Below are positions 57,196-64,000 of a stretch of DNA of 64,000 nt, piece after piece. The position numbers and the translations under genes are program-made. This DNA comes from Streptomyces sp. NBC_00414 (GTDB lineage: Bacteria; Actinomycetota; Actinomycetes; Streptomycetales; Streptomycetaceae): the NCBI RefSeq assembly GCF_036038375.1, contig NZ_CP107935.1, positions 7,192,001 through 7,256,000 of the forward strand, in the 5' to 3' direction. The notes beneath the pieces were generated by a model. The model made no database searches and was not told the origin of the DNA. It saw only the letters and a list, made by a program, of their open reading frames with translations. How positions within the stretch are numbered: the stretch's first letter is position 1; the number at the start of each line of letters is the position of its first letter.

Positions 57196-58130
57196 CCTTC
57201 GTCCGTATCGGCGGGATCCCGCACCACATCCGTGTCGACGGCAAGAGAACAGGCACCGCGCCCGGCACCGGACCCGGCACAGGCGCGGGCCCCGCCTGTC
57301 TGCTCAGCGTCGGCCTGGGCATGTCCTGGTTCGACTGGGACCCCGTCGTACCGCTCCTGGCCCCGCACCGCACGGTCGTCAGGTTCGACCGGCCGGGACT
57401 CGGGCTCAGCGGCCCCGCGCCCGCGCGCGCGTGGCCCACGCTCACCGGCGAGGCGGAACGCATCGCGCGCGTGCTCGACGCGGCCGGGATCGACACGCCC
57501 GCCACCGTGGTCGGGCACTCGCTCGCCGGTTTCCACTGCGAGGCCTTCGCCCGGCTGTACCCGGAGCGGACGGCCGCGCTCGTCCTGGTCGACTCCAGCG
57601 TCGAGGAGGAGCCGCGCCCGAGCCGCGCCCCCGCACTCCGGGACACCGCCACGCGCGCGTGCGGCACGCTGCTGGCCAGTGCGGGGCTCCCGAGGGCACT
57701 CGGACCACTCCTGCGCCGTACCGCGGTCAGAGCCGCGCGCCGGGGCGGCAGCGCCCCCACCCCGTACGCCCCCGCCCCGCACGACCTCGTGCGCAGCGCC
57801 TACTCCACCAGCCGTTTCCTGCGGGCCGTCCTCGCCGAGAACGCCCGGTACGGGGACCAGGCCGTCGAGCTCGAAGCGCTGCGGGAGCGGCTCCCGCTGG
57901 ACGCGTCGGTCCCCGTCACCGTGCTCGCCGCCTACGCAGGGGGTCCCCGGCACCGGCTCGACCGGCAGGAGCGTCTCGCCGAGCGGCTGGGAGGCACCTT
58001 CCGCGTCTGTGCCCCCGCCGGTCACCTGGTGATGCTCGACCGCCCCGGGGACGTGGCGGCCGCGGTCCTGGACGCACCGGTGCGCCCGTCCCCCGCCGGC
58101 CAGGAAGAGGAACGGACGCACCGGAGATGA
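57192..58130 (+). CDS. Alpha/beta hydrolase
   Basis: A 312-residue hydrolase. LLSVGLGMSWFDWDPV is the oxyanion-hole strand, RFDRPGLGLS follows, and the nucleophile sits in VVGHSLAGFHC. VLVDSSVEEE holds a candidate Asp and CAPAGHLVML the catalytic His. The N-terminal 10 residues are followed by a Gly/Thr/Pro repeat (GTAPGTGPGTGAGPA). The ATG overlaps the DUF998 stop; the pair could process a lipid-like substrate (inference). Confidence 0.86.
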   Translation: MTFVRIGGIPHHIRVDGKRTGTAPGTGPGTGAGPACLLSVGLGMSWFDWDPVVPLLAPHRTVVRFDRPGLGLSGPAPARAWPTLTGEAERIARVLDAAGIDTPATVVGHSLAGFHCEAFARLYPERTAALVLVDSSVEEEPRPSRAPALRDTATRACGTLLASAGLPRALGPLLRRTAVRAARRGGSAPTPYAPAPHDLVRSAYSTSRFLRAVLAENARYGDQAVELEALRERLPLDASVPVTVLAAYAGGPRHRLDRQERLAERLGGTFRVCAPAGHLVMLDRPGDVAAAVLDAPVRPSPAGQEEERTHRR

Positions 58131-58152
58131 GGAGCCTCAGCGGCTCATCGGG

Positions 58153-60093
58153 TCAGCGGCGGTACGAGGTCACGTAACCCGGTGCGGGCGAACCCACCCC
58201 CGTGACGTCGTCGTACCCCCGCACAGCCTTCAGACTGCTGTCCTTGCCGAGGCTGCGGACCGAGGTCAGCAGGCCCTCCGAGGCGTCGAAGGCGTTGACG
58301 AAGTCCACGCGTGCCACCGCGAGGTCGCGGCCCGTCGGGCGGTCCGTGACGTCGTGGTAGAGCTTCGTGCCGTACCGGTCGTAGATCGCCGGGTTGGCGA
58401 ACCCGATCGGACGCCCGCCGCGCGCCTGCTGGGCGAGCGCCTGGACACCCGCGACGACCGGCGAGGCGAGCGAGGTGCCGCCGATGCGGTACTCGTCGTA
58501 ACTCTGCGTCCCGTCCGGGAAGGTCTGCGTCTGCCCGACCAGGAAACCGGTGTTGGGGTCGGCGATCGCGGCGATGTCGGGAACCGTGCGCATGGCCTGC
58601 TTGCCGTTCGCCTTCGCCAGCCGCGACGGCACGACACCCCGCTGGTAGAACGGCTGCTTCACCGTCGCGCTGGTGCCACCGCCCGCGCCCGAGGTGTACG
58701 CGCCCGGGAAGTCCGTCCAGCTCTTCCCGTCGTCGGACAGCGTGGCCCTGAGTGTGCCCCAGCCGGTCTCCCACTTGTACGTGTCGCCCTTGCCGACGGC
58801 GAGCGAGGTGCCGCCGACCGCCGTCACCCACGCCGAGTCGGCGGGGGTGTCGACCTGCTTCGTACCGGTGTTGGCGACCTCGTCGCCGTTGTCGCCGGAG
58901 GAGAAGTAGAAGCCGATGCCCTCGATCGCGCCGAGCTGGAACACCTGGTCGTAGGCGGCGGCGAGGTCCGGGGTCTGGTTGGCCTCGATGTCGCCCCAGG
59001 AGTTGGAGACGATGTCGGCGAGACGGCCGTCGACGATTCTGCCGAGCGAGTCGAGCAGGTCGTCGTCGTAGCAGGACGAGGCGCCCACGTAGACGATGTC
59101 CGAGGCGGGCGCGACCGCGTGCACGGCCTCGACGTCGAGGGTCTCCTCGCCGTACCAGCCCGCCGCCCCGCACTCCTCGGTCCGCGTGTACTCACCGGGC
59201 AGCACCTGCTGCAACTGTCCGCGGTGGTAGGCCGCGTCACCGTGCTTGCGGGCGTACGTGGCCACGTCGGCGGCTATGGTCGGCGAGGCGTAGGCGTCCG
59301 TGATCGCCACGGTCACGCCCTTACCGGTCGCCTTGCCCGCCCCGTAGGCGGCCCGCAACTGCTTGCCGGTGTATCCCTTCACGGCGTACGGGACCTTCGT
59401 GCCGTACGCGCCCGGCAGCGTCGTCGCCGTCTTCGAGCCGTAGTAGGCGGAACTGGGCCCGGCGTTGTGGAACACGGCGTCCGGCGGCGGCAGCGTGTCG
59501 GAGTGGTCCGCCTTGTGCGGGGCGTTGTCCAGGCCGGTCACGGTGAGGACGGCGCCGTTCAGTCCCGCGGGAGCCGAGGCGGCCTTCGAGGGCGCCCGGT
59601 AGGTCTTCCTGCCCTTGGCGTAGTTGTGGAGCTGCGTGCCGAACGCCTTCTCCGCGTCGGCCACTTCGCCGGTCACCGACACGTAGTGCGTGCTGGTGCC
59701 GGTCACGGTCAGCCCCGCCGACCTCAGCCAGGCGGTCACCTCGGCGACCTGCGCCTCACTCGCGCCGAAGCGCGCCTGCGCCTGCCGTGCGGTGAGGTAC
59801 TTCCCGTACGAGGCCGACGACGGGTCGGAGACGGCGGTGGCGTAGGCGCTCAGGCCCGCCGCGTCCCGTCCGGCGAGGTAGACCCGGGCCGTGACCCGGG
59901 AGCTGTCCGCCGTCGCCCCCTTGTCCGCTCCGGCCGTGGCCCACAGGGGCTTGGTGCCCTGGAGCGTGTCACGGCCGGCCGGGCCGTCGGAGGCGTGGGC
60001 CGCGGGTATGCCCAGGGCCAGCGCGCCGGCGAGCAGCGGCAGGGTCGCCGCCATGCTCACACCGGCGCGCACCGCGGCGCGATTGGATCTCAT
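58153..60093 (-). CDS. Secreted S53-family serine-carboxyl peptidase (sedolisin)
   Basis: A 646-residue exported protease. Signal peptide ends near AHASDG (about 35). A pro-kumamolisin activation domain (about 45-200) is followed by the S53 domain. GEETLDVEAVHAVAP carries the catalytic Glu and Asp, VSNSWGDIEANQTPD the oxyanion Asp region, and GGTSLASPVVAG the nucleophile Ser. C-terminal D-x-TGVGSP segment should bind calcium. Such enzymes are active at acidic pH. No transmembrane anchor is seen. Confidence 0.93.
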   Translation of the reverse strand: MRSNRAAVRAGVSMAATLPLLAGALALGIPAAHASDGPAGRDTLQGTKPLWATAGADKGATADSSRVTARVYLAGRDAAGLSAYATAVSDPSSASYGKYLTARQAQARFGASEAQVAEVTAWLRSAGLTVTGTSTHYVSVTGEVADAEKAFGTQLHNYAKGRKTYRAPSKAASAPAGLNGAVLTVTGLDNAPHKADHSDTLPPPDAVFHNAGPSSAYYGSKTATTLPGAYGTKVPYAVKGYTGKQLRAAYGAGKATGKGVTVAITDAYASPTIAADVATYARKHGDAAYHRGQLQQVLPGEYTRTEECGAAGWYGEETLDVEAVHAVAPASDIVYVGASSCYDDDLLDSLGRIVDGRLADIVSNSWGDIEANQTPDLAAAYDQVFQLGAIEGIGFYFSSGDNGDEVANTGTKQVDTPADSAWVTAVGGTSLAVGKGDTYKWETGWGTLRATLSDDGKSWTDFPGAYTSGAGGGTSATVKQPFYQRGVVPSRLAKANGKQAMRTVPDIAAIADPNTGFLVGQTQTFPDGTQSYDEYRIGGTSLASPVVAGVQALAQQARGGRPIGFANPAIYDRYGTKLYHDVTDRPTGRDLAVARVDFVNAFDASEGLLTSVRSLGKDSSLKAVRGYDDVTGVGSPAPGYVTSYRR

Positions 60094-60293
60094 GGAACCC
60101 CCAAAGGATCACTGGATGGGGGTCACTCTTGCGATGAACCGTTCATGCCAGGGGAATGGCCGGGACATGGCTGGCCCAAAACCACCCCAAGGAACCGTAT
60201 GGGAAGGGGATTTGGTGCGCCGTGCCCGCTTTGCCGTGCCCGCTGTGCCGCGCCCGAATACGTGCCCTGCCGTGCCCGATGCCGACCGGCGTG

Positions 60294-60926
60294 TCAGTGC
60301 AGCGGCTTGGCGCCGCGCTGCTTGAGCAGGTCCGAGATCAGCTTCATCTCGGACTCCTGGGCCTGCACCATGCCCTGCGCGAGCCGGCGCTCCGCGCCGA
60401 CCTGGCACCGCTCCACACACCCCTTGGCCATGTGCACACCGCCCACGTGATGGGCGTACATGAGCTGCAGATACCGGACCTCGGCCGCCTTGCCGCCCAG
60501 CTTGCGCAGCGCGTCCATCTCGGTGTTGGTCGCCATGCCCGGCATCAGCGCGCCGTCCTCGCCGGCACCCATGCCGGCCATGCCCATCCACTCCATGGGC
60601 TCGTCGGCGGACACCTTGGGCAGCTCCCACAGGTCCAGCCAGCCGAGCATCATGCCGCGCTGGTTGGCCTGGGTCTGCGCGATGTCGTACGCGAGGCGGC
60701 GCACCTCCTCGTCGTCGGTGAGGTCGCGCACGATGTACGACATCTCGACGGCCTGCTGGTGGTGCACGGACATGTCACGCGCGAAGCCCGCGTCCGCGGA
60801 GTCCGCCGCGGGCGCCTTCATCCCGGAGTCGTCGCCGTCGGCGACCGCGTAGGTGATCGCCCCGGCCGCCACGAGGACGGCCGCGGTGGCTCCGGTGATC
60901 CAGCCCGCGGACTTCATCTTCCTCAC
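60294..60926 (-). CDS. DUF305 protein (ferritin-like, His/Met-rich)
   Basis: A 210-residue exported or membrane-anchored protein. One N-terminal helix (about 8-28) precedes the DUF305 domain with FARDMSVHHQQAVEMSYIV, MMLGWLDLWEL, MEWMGMAGMGAGEDGALMPGMA and LQLMYAHHVGGVHMAKGC. The HHQQAVEM and AHHVGGVHM pairs look like metal (copper or iron) ligands. GTG 60926 overlaps the DUF3105 stop as GTGA; ATG 60917 is an alternative. Coupled with the DUF3105 gene. Confidence 0.83.
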   Translation of the reverse strand: MRKMKSAGWITGATAAVLVAAGAITYAVADGDDSGMKAPAADSADAGFARDMSVHHQQAVEMSYIVRDLTDDEEVRRLAYDIAQTQANQRGMMLGWLDLWELPKVSADEPMEWMGMAGMGAGEDGALMPGMATNTEMDALRKLGGKAAEVRYLQLMYAHHVGGVHMAKGCVERCQVGAERRLAQGMVQAQESEMKLISDLLKQRGAKPLH

Positions 60927-61591
60927 TGTGACAGGCCGTTGGTGCAGGCGGCGCCCGGCTCGGGGGTCTGCTTGCCCTGGACGTACGTCTCGAAGAACGT
61001 GCCGACGTCCGGGTCGCTCGCACCCTTCACCGTCCGCTGGTGACCCCACGCGGAGAGCATGATCGGGTCCTTCTGGTCCTCGACGGGGCTCATCAGCGAG
61101 TAAGGCGTCTTCTTGACCTTCGCGGCGAGCGCCTTCACGTCGGCGTCGGACGCCTTGCTGTTGTACGTCACCCAGACGGCGCCGTGCTCCAGCGAGTGCA
61201 CGGCGTTCACGTTCTTGACCGCCTTGTCGTAGACGTCGCCGTTGCAGTTCATCCAGACCTGGTTGTGGTCACCGCCGACCGGGGGCTCCATCGGGTACTT
61301 CACGTCCTTGGTGACGTGGTTCTGCGTGAGCTTGGTGCTCCACTTCTTCACGCCGTCCTTGCCCGTGACGAACTTCCCCGACGCCGACTTCGAGTCGCTC
61401 GCCGCGCTGTTCTCGTCGTCGGACTGCGACTTGATCAGGAACGCGCCACCGGCGACGAGACCGGCGACGACGATCACGCTGGCGGTGATCGTGAGGACCC
61501 GGTTACGACGCTCGCGGGACTGCTCGGCGCGCCGCATCTCCTCTATGCGCGCCTTGCGCGACGTGGTCTCTGTCTTCTTGGCGGAACCCAT
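60923..61591 (-). CDS. DUF3105 membrane-anchored protein
   Basis: A 222-residue protein with a coiled, charged N-terminus (TSRKARIEEMRRAEQSRERRNR), one transmembrane helix (about 33-53) and an external DUF3105 domain. The conserved segment is MEPPVGGDHNQVWMNCNGDVYDKAVKNVNAVHSLEHGAVWVTY, with several His/Cys/Asp. ATG 61591 follows AGAAGGA. It is followed directly by DUF305, and this pairing suggests a shared surface metal or redox role. No experimental function can be assigned. Confidence 0.85.
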   Translation of the reverse strand: MGSAKKTETTSRKARIEEMRRAEQSRERRNRVLTITASVIVVAGLVAGGAFLIKSQSDDENSAASDSKSASGKFVTGKDGVKKWSTKLTQNHVTKDVKYPMEPPVGGDHNQVWMNCNGDVYDKAVKNVNAVHSLEHGAVWVTYNSKASDADVKALAAKVKKTPYSLMSPVEDQKDPIMLSAWGHQRTVKGASDPDVGTFFETYVQGKQTPEPGAACTNGLSQ

Positions 61592-61715
61592 GGGGTGGTC
61601 CTTCTGGGGGAAAGGGGCAGCGGAGTGGTCAGCTGATCGTAGTGGGGGAGAAGTGGTTCCAGGCGGGGAGCCCACAGGAATGGCCAAATGGACCGGGCCT
61701 CGCGGGGGTCCCGGC

Positions 61716-61746
61716 AGATAATTTGAACCGGGGATGCGCATTATCT
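61716..61746. promoter_or_regulatory. Candidate operator at the nsrR promoter
   Basis: AGATAAT (61716-61722) and ATTATCT (61740-61746) form a perfect dyad over 31 bp, 11 bp from the nsrR start. A TACGCT hexamer (61746-61751) 6 nt before the ATG could be the -10 of a leaderless transcript. Confidence 0.4.
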
Positions 61747-61757
61747 ACGCTGCTGGT

Positions 61758-62192
61758 ATGCGGCTGTTGCGATCTACCGACCTGGCTCTGCGCGTCCTGA
61801 TGCGGCTCGCCGTCGCGGAGGAGTCGACCACGCCGACGACCCGTGACGTCTCGGCGGCCATGGAGGTGCCGTACACGCATGCGGCGAAGGTCGTCGCCGA
61901 GCTTCAGCATCTCGGGCTGCTCGATGCCCGGCGCGGGCGTGGTGGCGGTCTCGCTCTCACGGAGGCGGGACGTACGGCGTCCGTGGGGGCGGTCGTGCGG
62001 GCCTTCGAGGGGGAGGGGGATGTCGTCGACTGCGAGGGGGCCTCGCCGTGCCCGTTGCACACGGGGTGTCGGTTGCGGGTCGCCTTGCGGCGGGCTCAGG
62101 AGGCCTTCTTCGTGTCCCTGGACCCGCTGACTGTCGCGGACGTGGTGGCTGCGCCGACGGGGCCGCTGCTGCTGGGCATCACCATGAGGTAG
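61758..62192 (+). CDS. nsrR: Rrf2-family nitric-oxide sensor NsrR
   Basis: A 144-residue iron-sulfur repressor that releases DNA on reaction with NO. The winged HTH is at about 8-70 (TTRDVSAAMEVPYTHAAKVVAELQHLGLL). The cluster cysteines are Cys92, Cys98 and Cys104 (DCEGASPCPLHTGC), the spacing of S. coelicolor NsrR. It is convergent with hmp, the classic target. A near-ideal NsrR palindrome sits at the hmp promoter. Confidence 0.94.
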   Translation: MRLLRSTDLALRVLMRLAVAEESTTPTTRDVSAAMEVPYTHAAKVVAELQHLGLLDARRGRGGGLALTEAGRTASVGAVVRAFEGEGDVVDCEGASPCPLHTGCRLRVALRRAQEAFFVSLDPLTVADVVAAPTGPLLLGITMR

Positions 62193-62539
62193 TCGCCCCT
62201 CGGCGAATGCCTCCGACCACGGGCCGGCGGGGGTCGGCCGCGCCGTTCCCCGCGCCCCTTGGGAGCCTCGGGCCTGTGTCGGTCGGCTGTGGGCAAGTGG
62301 GGCCCGCCAGCGCCCCTGTCGGGGCGCAGGTCGGCGTCGGCGCCAGCCCCCCTCAGGGGCGCGGGGAACGGCGCAGGCTTTTGCTCTTAGGGGCGCGGGG
62401 AACGGCGCAGTCTGTTGTCTTTGGGGGCGCGGGGAACGGCGCAGGCTTTTGCTCTTAGGGGCGCGGGGAACGGCGCGGCCAACCCCCGCCGGCCCGCAGA
62501 CAGGGCGTGACCCCAGCCCCCGGAGGGGCGCCGCCCGCG
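62193..62539. repeat. 347-bp gene-free gap filled by five repeat copies
   Basis: A forward copy is at 62239-62258. Reverse copies are at 62355-62374, 62389-62408, 62423-62442 and 62457-62476, spaced 34 bp with TTTTGCTCTT-type spacers. The part between 62259 and 62354 shows no gene. It separates convergent nsrR and hmp. Confidence 0.88.
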
Positions 62540-63748
62540 TCAGGGCCCGGGCTTCGCCAGCCAGAGGTCGGGACCGAACACCTCGTAGTGGATGTCGGCG
62601 GGGTCGACCGACTTCTCCAGAAGCTGCGCCCGCACCGCCCGCATGAAGGGCAGCGGCCCGCACAGATACGCACGCGTACCCGGCAGAACCGCCACTCCGG
62701 AGAGATCGACCCGCCCCCTGCGGTCGCCCGGACGGCCCGCCTCAGGCCGCTCGTACCAGAAGTGCGCCACCCCGTCCCCGAGCTTCGCCGCATACGCCTC
62801 GTGCTCGTCGCGCAGAGCGTGCTCGGCGGGCGAGCGGTCCGCGTGCACCACGGTCACCGGGGCCCGATGGCCGGTCGCCACGAGCTGCTCCAGCATGGCG
62901 ATCATCGGCGTCACGCCGATACCGGCGGAGGCGAGGAGCACCGGCGTCCGGGACCCGGCGTCGAGCACGAGATCGCCGTACGGGGCGGACACGTCGAGCG
63001 TGCTGCCGACGCGCACGCGCGCGTGGAGGTGGTTCGAGACCTCGCCGTCGGGCGCCGCCCCGCCGTGCACCCGCTTCACACCGATCCGCCGTACGGACGA
63101 GCCGGGCGCCCCGACGAGGCTGTACTGGCGGGTCTGGCGGGCCCCGTCCGGCAGCTCGACGCGTACGGAGACGTACTGGCCGGCCCGGAAGCCGGGCGCG
63201 GGGGAGCCGTCGGCCGGGCGGAGCAGGAAGGTGGCCACGTCCGCGGTCTCCTCAACGCGCTCGACGACCTCCCAGGGCCGCCACCCGCCCAGGCCGCCCT
63301 CCGCCTCGCTCGCCGCGTACAGCCGCTTCTCGACGGCGATGAGCGCGTTCGCCATCAGCCAGTACACCTCGGTCCAGGCGGCGGCGACCCGCGGGGTGAC
63401 CGCCTCGCCGAGGACGTCGGCGATGGCGGCGAAGAGGTGCTTGTGGACGACCGGGTACTGCTCGGGCGCGATGCCCAGCGAGGCGTGCTTGTGGGCGATG
63501 CGGTTCAGCATCGCGTCCGGCCGTACGCCCGGCTGCTCGACCAGCTGGGTGGCGAAGGCGGCGAAGGCGCCCGCCAGGGCCTGGCGCTGGGTGCCGGAGG
63601 CCTGGTTGCCGCGGTTGAAGAGGTCGCGCAGCAGCTCCGGATGGGCCGAGAAGAGGCCCGCGTAGAAGCGGTCGCTGATCTCTCCCAGGGCCCCGCCGAC
63701 GGCGGGAAGGGTGGCGCGGACGGTGGCGGCGGACTGCTCGGACAGCAT
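62540..63748 (-). CDS. hmp: Flavohemoprotein, nitric oxide dioxygenase
   Basis: A 402-residue cytoplasmic enzyme that oxidises NO to nitrate with NADPH and O2. The globin domain (1-140) contains distal Tyr29 and Gln in the E helix and proximal His88 (AHKHASLG). The FAD domain has RQYSLVG and the NAD domain GIGVTPMIAML and YLCGPLPFM. Its promoter contains a 23-bp NsrR box, so it should be induced by NO. It shares a convergent end with nsrR. Confidence 0.96.
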   Translation of the reverse strand: MLSEQSAATVRATLPAVGGALGEISDRFYAGLFSAHPELLRDLFNRGNQASGTQRQALAGAFAAFATQLVEQPGVRPDAMLNRIAHKHASLGIAPEQYPVVHKHLFAAIADVLGEAVTPRVAAAWTEVYWLMANALIAVEKRLYAASEAEGGLGGWRPWEVVERVEETADVATFLLRPADGSPAPGFRAGQYVSVRVELPDGARQTRQYSLVGAPGSSVRRIGVKRVHGGAAPDGEVSNHLHARVRVGSTLDVSAPYGDLVLDAGSRTPVLLASAGIGVTPMIAMLEQLVATGHRAPVTVVHADRSPAEHALRDEHEAYAAKLGDGVAHFWYERPEAGRPGDRRGRVDLSGVAVLPGTRAYLCGPLPFMRAVRAQLLEKSVDPADIHYEVFGPDLWLAKPGP

Positions 63749-63785
63749 CGGGGCTCCTCAAGCTCGACTGCCCGCACCGTATTAA

Positions 63786-63808
63786 AACTTGCATCTCAAA
63801 TGCAAGTT
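63786..63808. promoter_or_regulatory. NsrR operator upstream of hmp
   Basis: AACTTGCAT and ATGCAAGTT are perfect 9-bp arms around a 5-nt centre, 37 bp before the hmp start. Length and AA..TGCAT..ATGCA..TT pattern match known NsrR sites. Confidence 0.88.
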
Positions 63809-64000
63809 ATAGAGGGAGGTGGGAGGGTGGGGCGGACGTGGGAGAGACGGCAGTGGGCGGCCATTACATGTGCGCCGTTCAGCGGGCAAGATGGGCGTCA
63901 GCGCAGTACACCTGCCGTGCGTGAGACGTTCGGGACGCGTTCGGGCGGAGGTCGGCCGGACGATCGGGGCCCGCAACGCGCATGAAATGCTGATGTGGTG
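63809..64000. other. Upstream region of hmp, no gene seen
   Basis: No convincing coding sequence or RNA gene in the last 192 bp. It may hold the promoter of a gene beyond the window. Confidence 0.5.

Noticed and set aside
60200..60293. Terminator or tRNA-like element in the CCGTGCCCG-rich stretch before the DUF305 stop
   Set aside because: The units are direct, not inverted, repeats and do not give a stable stem or tRNA fold.

Overview
This is a high-GC actinobacterial chromosome segment, almost certainly from a Streptomyces. The evidence is the codon use, many GTG starts, leaderless-type promoters, a Tat-secreted xylanase, an F420-dependent oxidoreductase, an AfsR/SARP-like BTAD regulator, an LAXTG cell-wall sorting signal, and a very abundant intergenic repeat with core GCGCCGTTCCCCGCGCCCCT. 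No rRNA, tRNA, CRISPR, insertion sequence or prophage was seen, and no canonical natural-product gene cluster is visible. The window looks like chromosome-arm accessory and housekeeping content.

Layout. 1-8.2 kb is a biomass-degradation and lipid block: a GH11 xylanase overlapping a CE4 acetylxylan esterase (cut by the window start), a TetR/SDR divergent pair, a crotonase, a CBM2-bearing PHB-depolymerase-like esterase behind a CebR-like box, an SGNH esterase, and a MarR/YceI divergent pair. 8.2-24 kb is mixed: MazG-like, DoxX, a MacB-type ABC exporter, an SDR, a PhoD phosphatase, a Gfo/Idh/MocA oxidoreductase, a Bcr/CflA exporter, a serine hydrolase, an Rsm22-like protein, TetR, GDPD, a Prim-Pol-like protein and a lipoprotein.

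24-35.7 kb is a coherent iron/heme acquisition island. EfeO-EfeB-EfeU (iron uptake), HmuT-HmuU-HmuV (heme ABC importer), two HtaA-domain surface heme-binding proteins (one ending in an LAXTG sorting signal) and a heme oxygenase are linked by DmdR/IdeR-like iron boxes at 27555-27588, 30794-30812 and 35622-35635. The HtaA proteins should capture heme, HmuTUV import it, heme oxygenase open it and EfeUOB supply free iron, all under iron repression (inference). A PhzF-like gene lies inside the island without an evident link.

35.7-49 kb holds Map, an MFS exporter, a SIS-like hypothetical, a sialidase without signal peptide, an F420 reductase, a site-2 protease, a 1132-residue BTAD/NB-ARC regulator with repeat copies embedded in its linker, a DrrAB-like ABC exporter and PanB. 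49-61.6 kb has a DHA2 exporter with a strong palindromic operator plus TetR, an EEP hydrolase, an MFS exporter, NadE, a DUF998/hydrolase pair, a sedolisin protease and a DUF3105/DUF305 pair. The window ends with an NsrR/Hmp nitric-oxide module whose hmp promoter carries a near-ideal NsrR palindrome.

Limits: all functions come from reading translated sequence and motifs. No database search was run, and transmembrane and domain borders are approximate.
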